A stretch of DNA of 64,000 bases from Labrenzia sp. R4_2. GTDB lineage: Bacteria; Pseudomonadota; Alphaproteobacteria; Rhizobiales; Stappiaceae. The translations under genes were made by a program, and so were the position numbers. The notes beneath the pieces were generated by a model. The model ran no database searches and had not been told where the DNA came from. It worked only from the letters and a program-made list of their open reading frames with translations. Shown piece after piece: positions 1-8,047 of the stretch; the first letter of the stretch is position 1; each line of letters opens with the position of its first letter. Location: positions 682,001 through 746,000 of the forward strand of contig NZ_JAGHRJ010000001.1 of assembly GCF_017743865.1 (NCBI RefSeq), in the 5' to 3' direction.

Positions 1-166
1 GCCTCGCTCTCCGCTCCTTGTGCGAAAGCGCCAGCTTCGGGCAAGGAAAGCCTTGCAGTAAAACCAATTCCCGACTAGGCATCAGGGCTGCAAAAACCAG
101 CGCTCCGGCTGTCCGGCCGTGACCTTCCAAGCGAGCGCTTTTGACGAACACAGGATTGAACGCCCC

Positions 167-1648
167 ATGACGATTGTCGACGTACGCACTCCCGACCCGA
201 AGAAATTCATCAAGGGCGCGACCGGCGACTGGGAAATCGTGATCGGCATGGAAGTCCATGCCCAGGTCACATCCGACGCCAAGCTCTTTTCCGGCGCCTC
301 GACCGAATTCGGACAGGATCCGAACAACAACGTTTCGCTCGTCGATGCGGCGATGCCCGGCATGCTGCCGGTGATCAACGAGGAGTGCGTCCGCCAAGCA
401 ATCCGCACGGGCCTTGGCCTGAAAGCGGAGATCAACCTGAAGTCTGTTTTTGACCGCAAGAACTACTTCTATCCGGATCTGCCGCAGGGCTACCAGATCT
501 CCCAGTTCAAGCAGCCGATCGTTGGCGAGGGCAAGATCCTTCTGGATATGCCGGATGAGCAGGTCGAGATCGGCGTTGAGCGTCTGCACCTGGAACAGGA
601 TGCCGGCAAGTCCCTGCACGACCAGCACCCGTCCATGTCTTTTGTGGACCTGAACCGGTCCGGCGTTGCCTTGATGGAGATCGTCTCCAAGCCGGACCTG
701 CGCTCGGCCGATGAGGCCAAGGCGTATCTCACCAAGCTGCGCACCATCCTGCGCTACCTCGGCACCTGCGACGGCAACATGGACCAGGGCTCCATGCGCG
801 CCGACGTCAACGTGTCGGTGCGCCGTCCGGGCGGCGAATTCGGCACGCGCTGCGAGATCAAGAACGTCAACTCCATCCGCTTTGTCGGCCAGGCGATCGA
901 ATATGAGGCGCGCCGTCAGATGGCGATCCTGGAAGACGGCGGCACCATTGATCAGGAAACCCGCCTGTTCGACAGCGTGAAGGGCGAGACCCGGTCCATG
1001 CGGTCCAAGGAAGAAGCGCACGACTACCGCTATTTCCCGGACCCGGACCTTTTGCCGCTGGAATTCACGCAGAGCTTCGTTGATGAGCTGGCCGCTGACT
1101 TGCCAGAACTTCCGGACGACAAGAAGGCCCGGTTCGTCAAGGATTTTGGTCTGACCGCCTATGATGCCGATGTTCTGGTTGCCGAAAAGGCGTCAGCAGA
1201 CTTCTTTGAGGAAGTTGCCAAGGGCCGCGATGCCAAATTGGCCGCTAACTGGCTGATCAACGAGCTGTTCGGCCGCCTGAACAAGGAAGGCAAGGATCTG
1301 GAGACCTCTCCAGTCTCAGCTGCTCAACTTGGCGGGATCATCGATCTGATCAAGGCCGGAACGATCTCCGGCAAGATCGCCAAGGACGTCTTTGAGATCG
1401 TCTGGACCGAAGGCGGCGACCCGGCTCAGATCGTTGAAGACCGCGGCATGAAGCAGGTGACAGACCTCGGTGCGATTGAGGCCATCGTCGACGAAATCAT
1501 TGCCGCCAATCCGGACAAGGTCGAGCAGGCCAAGGACAAGCCGAATCTCGTCGGCTGGTTCGTCGGCCAGGTCATGAAAGCCTCCAAAGGCAAGGCCAAC
1601 CCGCAAGCGGTGAACGATCTTTTGAAACAAAAGATCGGCCTGGAATAA
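167..1648 (+). CDS. gatB: Aspartyl/glutamyl-tRNA amidotransferase subunit B
   Basis: GatB of the GatCAB complex, which converts misacylated Glu-tRNA(Gln) and Asp-tRNA(Asn) to the correct aminoacyl-tRNAs in bacteria lacking GlnRS or AsnRS. The protein has the family signatures [15 protein letters not shown] near the start, [20 protein letters not shown] in the first quarter, the central region with DVNVSVR and RCEIKNVNS, and a GatB/YqeY helical tail ending at [15 protein letters not shown]. Length is about 493 aa, normal for the family. The frame opens at 119, but the ATG at 167 ([10 protein letters not shown]) gives the conserved N-terminus and is preferred. gatA and gatC are not adjacent here. 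A hairpin terminator follows directly. Confidence 0.97.
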   Translation: MTIVDVRTPDPKKFIKGATGDWEIVIGMEVHAQVTSDAKLFSGASTEFGQDPNNNVSLVDAAMPGMLPVINEECVRQAIRTGLGLKAEINLKSVFDRKNYFYPDLPQGYQISQFKQPIVGEGKILLDMPDEQVEIGVERLHLEQDAGKSLHDQHPSMSFVDLNRSGVALMEIVSKPDLRSADEAKAYLTKLRTILRYLGTCDGNMDQGSMRADVNVSVRRPGGEFGTRCEIKNVNSIRFVGQAIEYEARRQMAILEDGGTIDQETRLFDSVKGETRSMRSKEEAHDYRYFPDPDLLPLEFTQSFVDELAADLPELPDDKKARFVKDFGLTAYDADVLVAEKASADFFEEVAKGRDAKLAANWLINELFGRLNKEGKDLETSPVSAAQLGGIIDLIKAGTISGKIAKDVFEIVWTEGGDPAQIVEDRGMKQVTDLGAIEAIVDEIIAANPDKVEQAKDKPNLVGWFVGQVMKASKGKANPQAVNDLLKQKIGLE

Positions 1649-1673
1649 GGTTTTCTTTTTTCGAAAAAGAAGA

Positions 1674-1703
1674 GAAGGCTCCGGATTTCCGGGGCCTTTT
1701 TTG
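1674..1703 (+). terminator. Rho-independent terminator after gatB
   Basis: AAGGCTCCGG, loop ATTT, CCGGGGCC, followed by a T run. It sits between gatB and the convergent MazG-like gene. Confidence 0.8.
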
Positions 1704-1709
1704 TATCAC

Positions 1710-2051
1710 TTAGTCAACTGACTTGGCATCGTCGATCTGGGTCTCCAGTCCATACTTTTTCGAGGTCGCGTTGAATTTCCGCGTGACCGCAGCGCCAAGA
1801 TCGATGCCCATTTGATCGGCGAGCAGATCCAGGGCAATGATTGCGTCGGCCATTTCGTTGGCGACATCCTGTAGTTCTGCAGTGGAGCCCTTGATACCGC
1901 GGGTCCCTCGCAAGTATTTCTTCAAGGCTTCCGCAACTTCCCCGAATTCACCAGCAACTTCCAGTCCGCGAAAGGCGATGTCGGCCTGATCATTGCCGGG
2001 CCATTCTTTTTGGCGGGTGATGTTGGCCTGGCGCAGATCGGAAAATTTCAT
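1710..2051 (-). CDS. MazG-like nucleotide pyrophosphohydrolase
   Basis: A 113-aa cytoplasmic all-alpha protein of the MazG/dUTPase-like NTP pyrophosphohydrolase group, which hydrolyses (d)NTPs to NMP and PPi and is usually a nucleotide-pool cleaning enzyme. The metal-binding pattern is visible: GEFGEVAEALKK in the middle of the protein and ANEMADAIIALDLLAD about 30 residues later (the two acidic ExxE/ExxD helices). The start chosen is ATG at 2051 (MKFSDLRQANITRQ), with GGAG about 10 bases upstream. A longer frame to 2114 adds an unlikely basic extension. It is convergent with gatB. The substrate cannot be read from sequence. Confidence 0.85.
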   Translation of the reverse strand: MKFSDLRQANITRQKEWPGNDQADIAFRGLEVAGEFGEVAEALKKYLRGTRGIKGSTAELQDVANEMADAIIALDLLADQMGIDLGAAVTRKFNATSKKYGLETQIDDAKSVD

Positions 2052-2198
2052 GGGTTTGGCTCCAAGAGTGCGGGGAAGCAGATAAAAGAGGCGGCAGCGC
2101 ACACCCCTTCGCAAGGCTTAGGCGACTTGTCAATTTGCCGGACATGGGAATCGGGGTACCTAAGCCGCAGGTCTTTTTTCGAACTGCCAGCGATACCC

Positions 2199-2654
2199 AT
2201 GATTAGAATTGAAAAAGCCACGCATAGCCAACTGGCCGATATTGTTGCCATCATCAATGCCGGGGCGACCAGCGTGCGAAGAGGCAAGGAGTTTGGCAGT
2301 TTTGAGGAGTATCGACCGGCGTTCGAGGCGATGCTGGCGGCTCCCGAAATGGACATCTACGTCGCGCTGGATGCGGCAGGCGAGGTGATTGGCACATATC
2401 AGATCCATTTTCTGAAAGGTCTTGCGTTTCAGGGCCGGCCGCGGGTGGAATTGGAGAGCGTCCATGTGCGCGCGGATCAGCGGGGCTCCGGTGTTGGCAA
2501 GCTCATGATGGCCCATGCTGAGCAGCTTGCTGTTGAGGCTGGGGCGTGTCTGGTGCAACTCACGTCAAACAAGGAACGCGAAGGCTCCCATCATTTCTAC
2601 AAGCGTCTCGGCTATGACCAGAGCCATTTGGGCTACAAGAAGATGCTCGTCTGA
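2199..2654 (+). CDS. GNAT-family N-acetyltransferase
   Basis: A 151-aa single-domain acetyltransferase that would transfer acetyl from acetyl-CoA to an unknown amine. The acetyl-CoA pyrophosphate loop is clear: VHVRADQRGSGVGKLMM (RxxGxG). It follows a beta strand ending LESV and precedes the C-terminal HHFYKRLGY segment typical of the fold. The ATG at 2199 (MIRIEKATHSQ) gives the standard GNAT N-terminus. The frame is open from 2010, but that extension overlaps the promoter region of the divergent MazG-like gene and is not convincing. The substrate is unknown. Confidence 0.88.
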   Translation: MIRIEKATHSQLADIVAIINAGATSVRRGKEFGSFEEYRPAFEAMLAAPEMDIYVALDAAGEVIGTYQIHFLKGLAFQGRPRVELESVHVRADQRGSGVGKLMMAHAEQLAVEAGACLVQLTSNKEREGSHHFYKRLGYDQSHLGYKKMLV

Positions 2655-2675
2655 CCGGCGCTTCAAAAAGGAAAT

Positions 2676-2732
2676 GCCCGCCGCTCTGTCCGAAAATGCG
2701 CCACACATTCAAAGCGGACAGAGCAAGCGGGC
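2676..2732. repeat. Long imperfect inverted repeat between convergent genes
   Basis: The left arm GCCCGC-C-GCTCTGTCCG (2676-2692) pairs with CGGACAGAGC-AA-GCGGGC (2715-2732) around a 22-nt loop. It lies between the ends of the GNAT and DUF2147 genes, so it probably stops transcription from both sides. No strong T run is present, so it is not a textbook terminator. Confidence 0.6.
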
Positions 2733-2771
2733 TGTGGCCAAACCTTCAAGCTTGGCAAAGCGATAAGCGTC

Positions 2772-3194
2772 TTACTTCACGCGACTCCAGGTCTCGCCTT
2801 TACAGATCAGACCGCCCATGACGCAGCCTTCCAGTTTCAGCTTGTTGGCGGACGTCAGTTTGATGAAACCGGTATAGGTCTTGCCGTCTTCCGCGTTATA
2901 GACTTTGCCCTTCCACTGACCATTCGTACCGGTCGGCTTCATGGATTGAACGATCTGAACGCCAAGCAGCGGGCGGCTGCGCTTGGAAGCGTCGGGGTTT
3001 TGCGTGTCGTTCCGCGGATCGCGCAGCCAGATGAGCTTGCCGCACAGCGCACCACCGCAGGAGCTGATGCGGATTTTTGACGCTCCGTTTGGGCGTTCCC
3101 AGTCGCCCTTGGCATCGGCGGCAAAAGACGGTGCAGTCGTAGCTGCGAGCAGTCCGGCAGCCACAAGCGCGGCCGCGGCGTTGAATTTCAACAT
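2772..3194 (-). CDS. DUF2147-family secreted protein
   Basis: A 140-aa protein with a Sec signal peptide (MLKFNAAAALVAAGLLAATT..., cleavage after SFA) followed by the DUF2147 beta-barrel-like domain. It starts GDWERPNGASKIRISSCGGAL, has the central KGKVYNAEDGKTYTG motif, and ends LEGCVMGGLICKGETW. It is expected in the periplasm, with no assigned reaction. Four cysteines in pairs (SCGGALCG, GCVMGGLIC) probably form disulfides. A GGAGG ribosome site precedes the ATG. Length and order are normal for the family. Confidence 0.9.
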   Translation of the reverse strand: MLKFNAAAALVAAGLLAATTAPSFAADAKGDWERPNGASKIRISSCGGALCGKLIWLRDPRNDTQNPDASKRSRPLLGVQIVQSMKPTGTNGQWKGKVYNAEDGKTYTGFIKLTSANKLKLEGCVMGGLICKGETWSRVK

Positions 3195-3218
3195 ATGTTC
3201 CTCCCAAAGCGGAATAAC

Positions 3219-3232
3219 TTCCGTTTACGGAA
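3219..3232. promoter_or_regulatory. Short palindrome upstream of the DUF2147 gene
   Basis: TTCCGTTTACGGAA, 6-bp arms with a 2-bp spacer, lies 25 bp upstream of the DUF2147 start. It is a candidate operator or a leader hairpin. No regulator is assigned. Confidence 0.3.
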
Positions 3233-3283
3233 AGGGAATGTATCGTGGTATTTTCAGGTTGCATACCCGTAACGTAACGTCAT

Positions 3284-4234
3284 ATGCGCGACTTTTTGCA
3301 GTGCTGCGTACACGAGCACGCAATATTTTGGTCCAAGAGGCACGGGCGAAATGTCATTGAGCGCTGTGGAAGCGCCCTGCGGATCTTTGAACTGGCTAAT
3401 TTTAGCAGGATTGAAAACCGGGGGCGGGGACCATGTAATAGGGTATCAATCGTCCTCCGTAATTTGGGCAGCAGCTTGTACATTCGAAATGCCGTCGGTC
3501 TTGTCGTCATAGGCCTGACCCTCTTCGGGGCCAGCGCAAAACCCTTGCATGCCGACCCAATACGAGCGGCCACCGACGAATGGCCGCCGTTTCGCATTTT
3601 AACCGACGAGGGTTTTACCGGGCTGGACCTTGATCTCATCCACGAGGTCGGGAAACGGATTGGAACAGAGATTGACGTGGTGAGAATGCCGTGGGGGCGG
3701 GGGCTGGCGTCCATGCAAACCGGGGCGGTCGATGTCATGACCGGCTTGGCCTACCGCAAGGAGCGGGCCGAATACATCGCTTACACGGACACACCCTATT
3801 ATGCGTGCGAGACGGCCTTTTATACGCCCGCGTCCCGCCCGGTCAGCATCACCTCTTATGAGGACTTGCGCGAGCACACCGTTGGGTTCGTCCTGCATTC
3901 CGCCTATTTCGAACAGTTTGATCAGGACACAACGCTCGACAAGCTGGGTGTTGCGGCCGAAAACATTCTCATAGATATGACCAAGCGCGGACGCCTTGAT
4001 GTGATGATCGGCACCGACTGCCAGGTTGACTATTACCTCAAGACCCAAGGGCTTGGAGACCGGATCGTCAAAACCGAGTACCGCCCGGGCAATACGGTCA
4101 ATCTGTTTCTCGGCGTTTCCCGGCAATCTGAGTGGGCCGAGCGGGTGGATGAGCTCAATACGATTGTGAAAGACCTGGTCGATGAGGGCATCGTCGATGC
4201 GTTTGCCCGCCGGTACTACGACAATCCGTCCTAA
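3284..4234 (+). CDS. Periplasmic substrate-binding protein, SBP_bac_3 family
   Basis: A solute-binding protein of the amino-acid type (family 3, two-lobed periplasmic fold). The mature part begins DPIRAATDEWPPFRIL. It includes GLDLDLIHEVGKRIG, the ligand-loop region MPWGRGLASMQTGAVDVM, and ends LVDEGIVDAFARRYY. A hydrophobic signal (NAVGLVVIGLTLFGASA) is present, but the frame opens about 60 residues earlier than such signals normally start. The true start is therefore likely one of the TTG codons at about 3464 or 3476. No permease or ATPase is adjacent, so it is an orphan binding protein that may feed another transporter or act as a sensor. The ligand is unknown. Confidence 0.8.
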   Translation: MRDFLQCCVHEHAIFWSKRHGRNVIERCGSALRIFELANFSRIENRGRGPCNRVSIVLRNLGSSLYIRNAVGLVVIGLTLFGASAKPLHADPIRAATDEWPPFRILTDEGFTGLDLDLIHEVGKRIGTEIDVVRMPWGRGLASMQTGAVDVMTGLAYRKERAEYIAYTDTPYYACETAFYTPASRPVSITSYEDLREHTVGFVLHSAYFEQFDQDTTLDKLGVAAENILIDMTKRGRLDVMIGTDCQVDYYLKTQGLGDRIVKTEYRPGNTVNLFLGVSRQSEWAERVDELNTIVKDLVDEGIVDAFARRYYDNPS

Positions 4235-4633
4235 GTCCTCCCACTGATCACCATCACGACCTGATCCAACAGGGGCTTTTCCAGCGTTTGGGGCAATCCC
4301 TACCCGCCTTTAAGACAGCTCTCTTCACGGCTTGTGTTTTTCCTGTTCTTGGCTGAAAAAAATGTTCAATCGATCTTTTGGTGAATCCAATATGAATCCA
4401 TCCTGTCAAATTTTGCGATATTGTTATTGAAAACACACAGTAATTCGTAACGCTATGGTTGTCATTCGGTAAATTTCAGACTTACTTAAATTATTGTTCG
4501 GATTTCATTAAATCTGTTTTTTAACTGCCTCTTTAAGCGCTCCTGATGAAGTATCCCTCATGAAACGGCGGGAAAAGCTTCAGATAAGCTTTCGTTTCTA
4601 GGGAAGTCTTGTAGACAAAAAGGGGAGAGCGTT
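4235..4633. other. Intergenic region, AT-rich, no gene seen
   Basis: About 400 bp between the binding-protein gene and the Sel1-like gene, clearly richer in A+T than its surroundings. Open frames in it are short and lack codon bias. It probably holds the promoter of the downstream gene. I could not assign a -35/-10 pair with confidence. Confidence 0.5.
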
Positions 4634-4903
4634 ATGGCTCGCTATGAAATACATTCCGACGACATGGCCATCATGGGCGAAAAGCCGATGACAGCTGACA
4701 TTCTGTTCCAGATGGGCCTGGACAGCGCCTGTGGCCGTCACGGCACGACAGACCTCGTTACAGCGCACAAGTGGTTCAACATTGCGGCTTTAAAGGGCAA
4801 CCAGGAAGCCGTGCGCTATCGCAAGGAAATCTCCGGTGAAATGAGTTCCTCCGAGATCGCAGAAGCGCAACGCTCTGCGCGCGAATGGCTGTCGATGCAT
4901 TGA
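4634..4903 (+). CDS. Small Sel1-like repeat protein
   Basis: An 89-aa cytoplasmic protein with one Sel1/TPR-like helical unit: DILFQMGLDSACGRHGTTDL followed by VTAHKWFNIAALKGNQEAV (the AHKWFNIAA..G signature). The C-terminal helix is rich in E, A and R. A strong ribosome site (AAAAAGGGGAG) lies 8 bases before the ATG. Such proteins are common, short and well conserved in Hyphomicrobiales, but their function is unknown. The Sel1 motif suggests protein-protein contact. Confidence 0.8.
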   Translation: MARYEIHSDDMAIMGEKPMTADILFQMGLDSACGRHGTTDLVTAHKWFNIAALKGNQEAVRYRKEISGEMSSSEIAEAQRSAREWLSMH

Positions 4904-4997
4904 TTGCGTGCAAGGCTGCCGGCCAAACGGCACCTTCATCCAACGGTCTATCCTGACGCGGCGCAGATTGGATCGCCGCGTCACCACATTTAAGCAC

Positions 4998-5255
4998 TCA
5001 TTGAACTGCCGACAGTCCATGGTCATCCCAGAGAGTTTCGGGGACCAGCGGACCGAGGACAAATTGAAAGTCCATCACCCGATCGCCCGCCTCATTCAAC
5101 AGGCGGCGGTAGGCGAGTTCATACCAGTTTCCCTGGCGGCGTAGAGCGCCCGCCGGAGCGTAGAGTTCCAGGCCGTTTTGAACCGTCGTCTTAAGGGCAT
5201 AGGGCACCAGCCGGTCTGGCGGAAGCTCTTGCGTATACGTTCCCACTTGCTCCAT
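4998..5255 (-). CDS. Hypothetical protein
   Basis: An 85-aa frame with good high-GC third-position codon use. It begins MEQVGTYTQELPPDRLVP and contains GNWYELAYRRLLNEAGDRV and DFQFVLGPLVPETLW. The same frame stays open upstream for about 18 codons to a TAG, without an ATG, so the N-terminus may be slightly longer with a non-ATG start. No family is recognised. It sits just downstream of the binding-protein gene at 5328-6089 on the same strand and could be cotranscribed with it. Confidence 0.5.
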   Translation of the reverse strand: MEQVGTYTQELPPDRLVPYALKTTVQNGLELYAPAGALRRQGNWYELAYRRLLNEAGDRVMDFQFVLGPLVPETLWDDHGLSAVQ

Positions 5256-5327
5256 CGCTTCCAGAGCGCAGAACTGAAGCCGTGAATGGCCAACACCATC
5301 AACATTCGATCTTATCTAAAAGCGCCT

Positions 5328-6089
5328 TCAGTTCATGACCCGGTGCCGGTTGAGGATCTGATCGTAAGTGCCATCAGCTTTGATTGCCTCAAGGCCGCTC
5401 TTTAAAGACCGGATGAGCTCCGGGTCGCTGTCTTTGTTGATGGCCATGTAAAGACCGCCGCTGATATCGTCCAGGCGGTAGATCCGATCAAACAAAGCCG
5501 GATCGATGTCTTCCAAATCGAGGTAGTACTGGAAAGCGGCTTCGTCGAAGGCGATGAGATCCAGCCGGCTGAGCGCCAGTTTCCGGATGTTCAAAATATC
5601 TTCACCCACGATATCGAGATTGGTGAAGTTCTGGCTCTTAAGATATTGGTAAATCACGTCTTCGACTGAAACGCCGATGCTGTAGTCCTTTGCATCGGAC
5701 AATGACTCGACGGTCAGATCCGTCCTGCTGGCCAGTTTGTAAAGCGACGTATTGTAGGGTGCGATGACGCCGATCCACTCAAAAAGATCTTCCCGTTCCG
5801 GGATCCGGCCGATCGAAAAGATCACCGTGTTCTTGGTGTTCTGCGCAGTCAGATAGGCCCGAGCCCAAGGCAAAAACAGGAATTCGGCGGTCAGTTCGGC
5901 ATGTGCAAGAACCGCCTGTACGACCTCACTTGAAAGACCTTGGGCACGGCCTTTGTCCGAATAGTTGTAAGGCGGGAACTCCTCTGTAACGATCGTCATG
6001 TCCTGCGCCCGGACCGGGAGCGCAAAGCACATGAGGATCAGGGCCGCGCCCAGAAGGCGTGCCAGTGCGGAGGGATACGCAGAAACCAT
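5328..6089 (-). CDS. Periplasmic substrate-binding protein, SBP_bac_3 family
   Basis: A 253-aa secreted binding protein with a signal peptide (ARLLGAALILMCFALPVRAQ). The mature domain begins MTIVTEEFPPYNYSDKGRAQ, the usual strand of family-3 binding proteins, followed by GLSSEVVQAVL and FLPWARAYLTAQ. It ends with the helix LKSGLEAIKADGTYDQIL. It lacks the acidic aspartate pattern of true amino-acid binders and resembles the PhnD/FliY-like orphan binding proteins found without permeases. It is the second such orphan within 3 kb, divergent in sequence from the one at 3284-4234. The ligand is unknown. Confidence 0.85.
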   Translation of the reverse strand: MVSAYPSALARLLGAALILMCFALPVRAQDMTIVTEEFPPYNYSDKGRAQGLSSEVVQAVLAHAELTAEFLFLPWARAYLTAQNTKNTVIFSIGRIPEREDLFEWIGVIAPYNTSLYKLASRTDLTVESLSDAKDYSIGVSVEDVIYQYLKSQNFTNLDIVGEDILNIRKLALSRLDLIAFDEAAFQYYLDLEDIDPALFDRIYRLDDISGGLYMAINKDSDPELIRSLKSGLEAIKADGTYDQILNRHRVMN

Positions 6090-6462
6090 GGCTCAATACC
6101 GCCGCAAATCTTGAACGCCCGCAAGCTGTGAAATCTGTCAGGAACCGCGGTTTTGGTATCGGGTTGGCGCTTTGTGCGCCGGGATAATTCATGCGCATTT
6201 GAACCAGCGCCGCAGCCAAAACCCCCCCGATATCTAGAAATATTCAGGCGCCTCCTGGCGAAGTTGACCGCCTGAAATCAGTCTCCGGGATCCGGCGCTT
6301 CTATTTTGCCGTTGCAAGACTTTCAGGACTGGCGGTTAAACAGGCAGGAACCGCACCGTGTGTGCCGGGGGAAGACAGAACCGGCGTCTGTTCGTGGAAA
6401 AACCGGGCCAAGTCAAAAATCCCCTTGAACTCATGGGTTTTTGTTCGTACACGGGGCCTACC
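6090..6462. other. Intergenic region left of the integrated element
   Basis: No credible gene. It contains the divergent start region of the binding-protein gene and, at its right end, the original promoter of the interrupted tRNA-Ser gene. Confidence 0.5.
6425..6453 (+). promoter_or_regulatory. Original promoter of the interrupted tRNA-Ser gene
   Basis: TTGAAC (6425-6430), a 17-bp spacer and TACACG (6448-6453), 9 bp before the orphan tRNA 5' half. The copy at 17931-17959 has the same spacing throughout, which supports both. Confidence 0.55.
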
Positions 6463-6503
6463 GGAGAGGTGGCCGAGTGGTCGAAGGCGCTCCCCTGCTA
6501 AGG
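6463..6503 (+). other. Orphan 5' half of tRNA-Ser(GCU): element attachment repeat (att)
   Basis: 41 bp identical to 17969-18009. It runs from the first base of tRNA-Ser (GGAGAGG) through the D arm to the anticodon loop (CTGCTAAGG). At 6504 the match to the tRNA stops and element DNA begins. It cannot fold as a complete tRNA because the 3' half is missing. Confidence 0.92.
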
Positions 6504-6547
6504 TTGTTGGTGAAACAGAAAATCACCCTTTAAAACAAATCCTTATC

Positions 6548-7606
6548 CTATTTCACTCTTTTTATGTGTCCCGGTTTTGTCCCGCTGTCCGTTTTCCGAC
6601 GCGTGAACGCATCCCGAACATTTGCTGAACCTTCTTCCGAATGAGCGTACGTATCGAGCAGGATTCTAGGGCTCGACCAGCGACCTGCCTTGGCCACATC
6701 AACCGGGTTCAAATTCTGCCTCACAACCGTTTCTGTGCCAAAGCCATGACGGCCTGCGGCATGCGGAGCGATGTACTCAATCCCGGCATTCTTGCAAGCC
6801 GTTTGCCACGGGCCATAGACGCTATGGCGGGACTTGTAGCCGAAGACACGGCCACCGCGTGGCTTGAGCTGTGCCAGGGTCACGATCATTTCCGGGATCA
6901 GCTCGACATACTGGCCTTGATGTCCTTTGGACGCAGGAAGCCAGAGGCGGCCATTCTTCAGGTCCAGGTCATCGGGCTTGACTTGCACTGACTGGCTGAT
7001 GCGAGCCCCTGTGGTGAACATGAAAAGCGCCAGCGCGCCCATGTATTGGTTCGCCTCTCCCCTGAACTTGTCCAGCCATTCCCACGAGCCGGGGGTCTTC
7101 TCCTTGCGGCTCTGCTTCCCCCGGGCCTCGTCCTGCGCAATACGCTCCTTGGATGTGTAACCCTTCACCCTGATTGCCGGAACGCCCTTCACGTTCTCAT
7201 GGGCGTTGTTGATCACCGCGCAGATCGGGCTGACCACTTGCCGGCGCCATGTGTCGGTTGCGTTTTTGGGATAGATCTTCTTGCCAAGGCCGCGGACAAG
7301 CTTCGGGGTGATGTCCTTGACCTTCATATGCCCGATTTCCGGGATGATCTTCATCAGGTAATTGGCATCCGCAGGCTTGGCGTCATAGATCATGACGGCA
7401 GCGGCAAAGGTTAGCTCGTCTGCTTCCGTTGGCGCATCTTCGCCAAGGATCGCACGTTGTTGGGCTTTGCGTTCGATTTCCCGGAGCTTGGTTTCTGCGA
7501 CTGCTTCTTCAGATGTCTTAAGGCTTCGCTTGATGTGACCGTCGATGCCGTCAGTTCGTCCACGGATCCACCATGTTTGGCCTCGTTGATAGATTTCAAG
7601 TGGCAT
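6548..7606 (-). CDS. int: Site-specific tyrosine recombinase (integrase)
   Basis: A 352-aa phage-type integrase that would catalyse recombination at the tRNA-Ser anticodon-loop site 45 bp beyond its stop codon. The order is an N-terminal arm-binding segment (MPLEIYQRGQTWWIRGR), an SAM-like core-binding region (about 65-150), then the catalytic domain. Catalytic residues are readable: Arg202 in TTGARISQ, Lys227 in ASKGHQGQ, His282 and Arg286 in PHAAGRHGFG, and Tyr320 in LLDTYAHS. The usual third-box His is Trp310 (AGRWSS), a common variant. Its 5' end overlaps the excisionase-like gene by 196 bp in another frame. It appears full length. Confidence 0.95.
   Translation of the reverse strand: MPLEIYQRGQTWWIRGRTDGIDGHIKRSLKTSEEAVAETKLREIERKAQQRAILGEDAPTEADELTFAAAVMIYDAKPADANYLMKIIPEIGHMKVKDITPKLVRGLGKKIYPKNATDTWRRQVVSPICAVINNAHENVKGVPAIRVKGYTSKERIAQDEARGKQSRKEKTPGSWEWLDKFRGEANQYMGALALFMFTTGARISQSVQVKPDDLDLKNGRLWLPASKGHQGQYVELIPEMIVTLAQLKPRGGRVFGYKSRHSVYGPWQTACKNAGIEYIAPHAAGRHGFGTETVVRQNLNPVDVAKAGRWSSPRILLDTYAHSEEGSANVRDAFTRRKTDSGTKPGHIKRVK
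6567..6582. repeat. 16-bp subterminal repeat, left copy
   Basis: TGTCCCGGTTTTGTCC, identical to 17818-17833 near the right end. It lies inside the 3' end of the integrase gene. It is a candidate integrase arm-type site. Confidence 0.5.
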
Positions 7607-7800
7607 GACGATTCCTCGAAAATTCGGTCGATATGCTCGGGCTTCAAAAACATGGCATTGCCAAGGGAACAGAAGGCATTCAGTTGACGCGCTTTCTCCC
7701 TGAGCGTGCGGGGCGATAATTGAACGCCACGTTCAGCGAATTGTGCAACCCATTCTTCAGGGGTTTTTCCATGCTGCAGGATCTTTGGGAGCGCGGTCAC
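7411..7800 (-). CDS. Excisionase-like DNA-binding protein
   Basis: A 129-aa basic protein just upstream of the integrase. The first 65 residues read as a small winged-helix/HTH excisionase-type domain: LPKILQHGKTPEEWVAQFAE, then LSPRTLREKARQLNAFCSLG and FLKPEHIDRIFEE. The tail is S/K/N/R-rich and low complexity and overlaps the integrase N-terminus by 196 bp, so the two are probably translated from one transcript. By analogy with similar rhizobial prophage genes it would set the direction of recombination. I infer this from position and fold, not from a close match. Confidence 0.65.
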   Translation of the reverse strand: MTALPKILQHGKTPEEWVAQFAERGVQLSPRTLREKARQLNAFCSLGNAMFLKPEHIDRIFEESSCHLKSINEAKHGGSVDELTASTVTSSEALRHLKKQSQKPSSGKSNAKPNNVRSLAKMRQRKQTS

Positions 7801-7811
7801 TGGCGTTTCTC

Positions 7812-8030
7812 CTATCGTGTCCCGTTCGGGTTCCTTACGGCAACAAGGGCGTTCGTGAGGTCCATGCTCGATCGTTTGGCTGCAGCATAGGCTCTGTTTC
7901 CGTTGCCGCCTTCGGGCTCATTGCTCAGGCTGTCTTTGGCCTTGGTTGCTGACCGGATGAACCTGTTGGCCTCTGTGATCGCTTCGCGAAGCGTTTCGAC
8001 GCGGGGATCGGGTATGAATGGCTTGTTCAT
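7812..8030 (-). CDS. Small hypothetical element protein
   Basis: A 72-aa protein starting MNKPFIPDPRVETLREAITE with the helix EANRFIRSATKAKDSL. It is upstream of the excisionase-like gene and separated from it by 11 bp, so it is likely in the same int operon. The longer frame to 8132 overlaps a different decayed gene and is not used. No family is recognised. The charged helices suggest a small cytoplasmic regulator. Confidence 0.55.
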   Translation of the reverse strand: MNKPFIPDPRVETLREAITEANRFIRSATKAKDSLSNEPEGGNGNRAYAAAKRSSMDLTNALVAVRNPNGTR

Positions 8031-8047
8031 TAGGCGGCCTTTCTTTC

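Noticed and set aside
4254-4436. 60-codon minus-strand frame in the AT-rich gap after the first binding-protein gene.
   Set aside because: Composition is non-coding, with no ribosome site or recognisable motif.
6372-6628. Plus-strand open frame crossing the tRNA-Ser fragment.
   Set aside because: It runs through an att repeat and the 3' end of the integrase in antisense; it has no ribosome site or codon bias.
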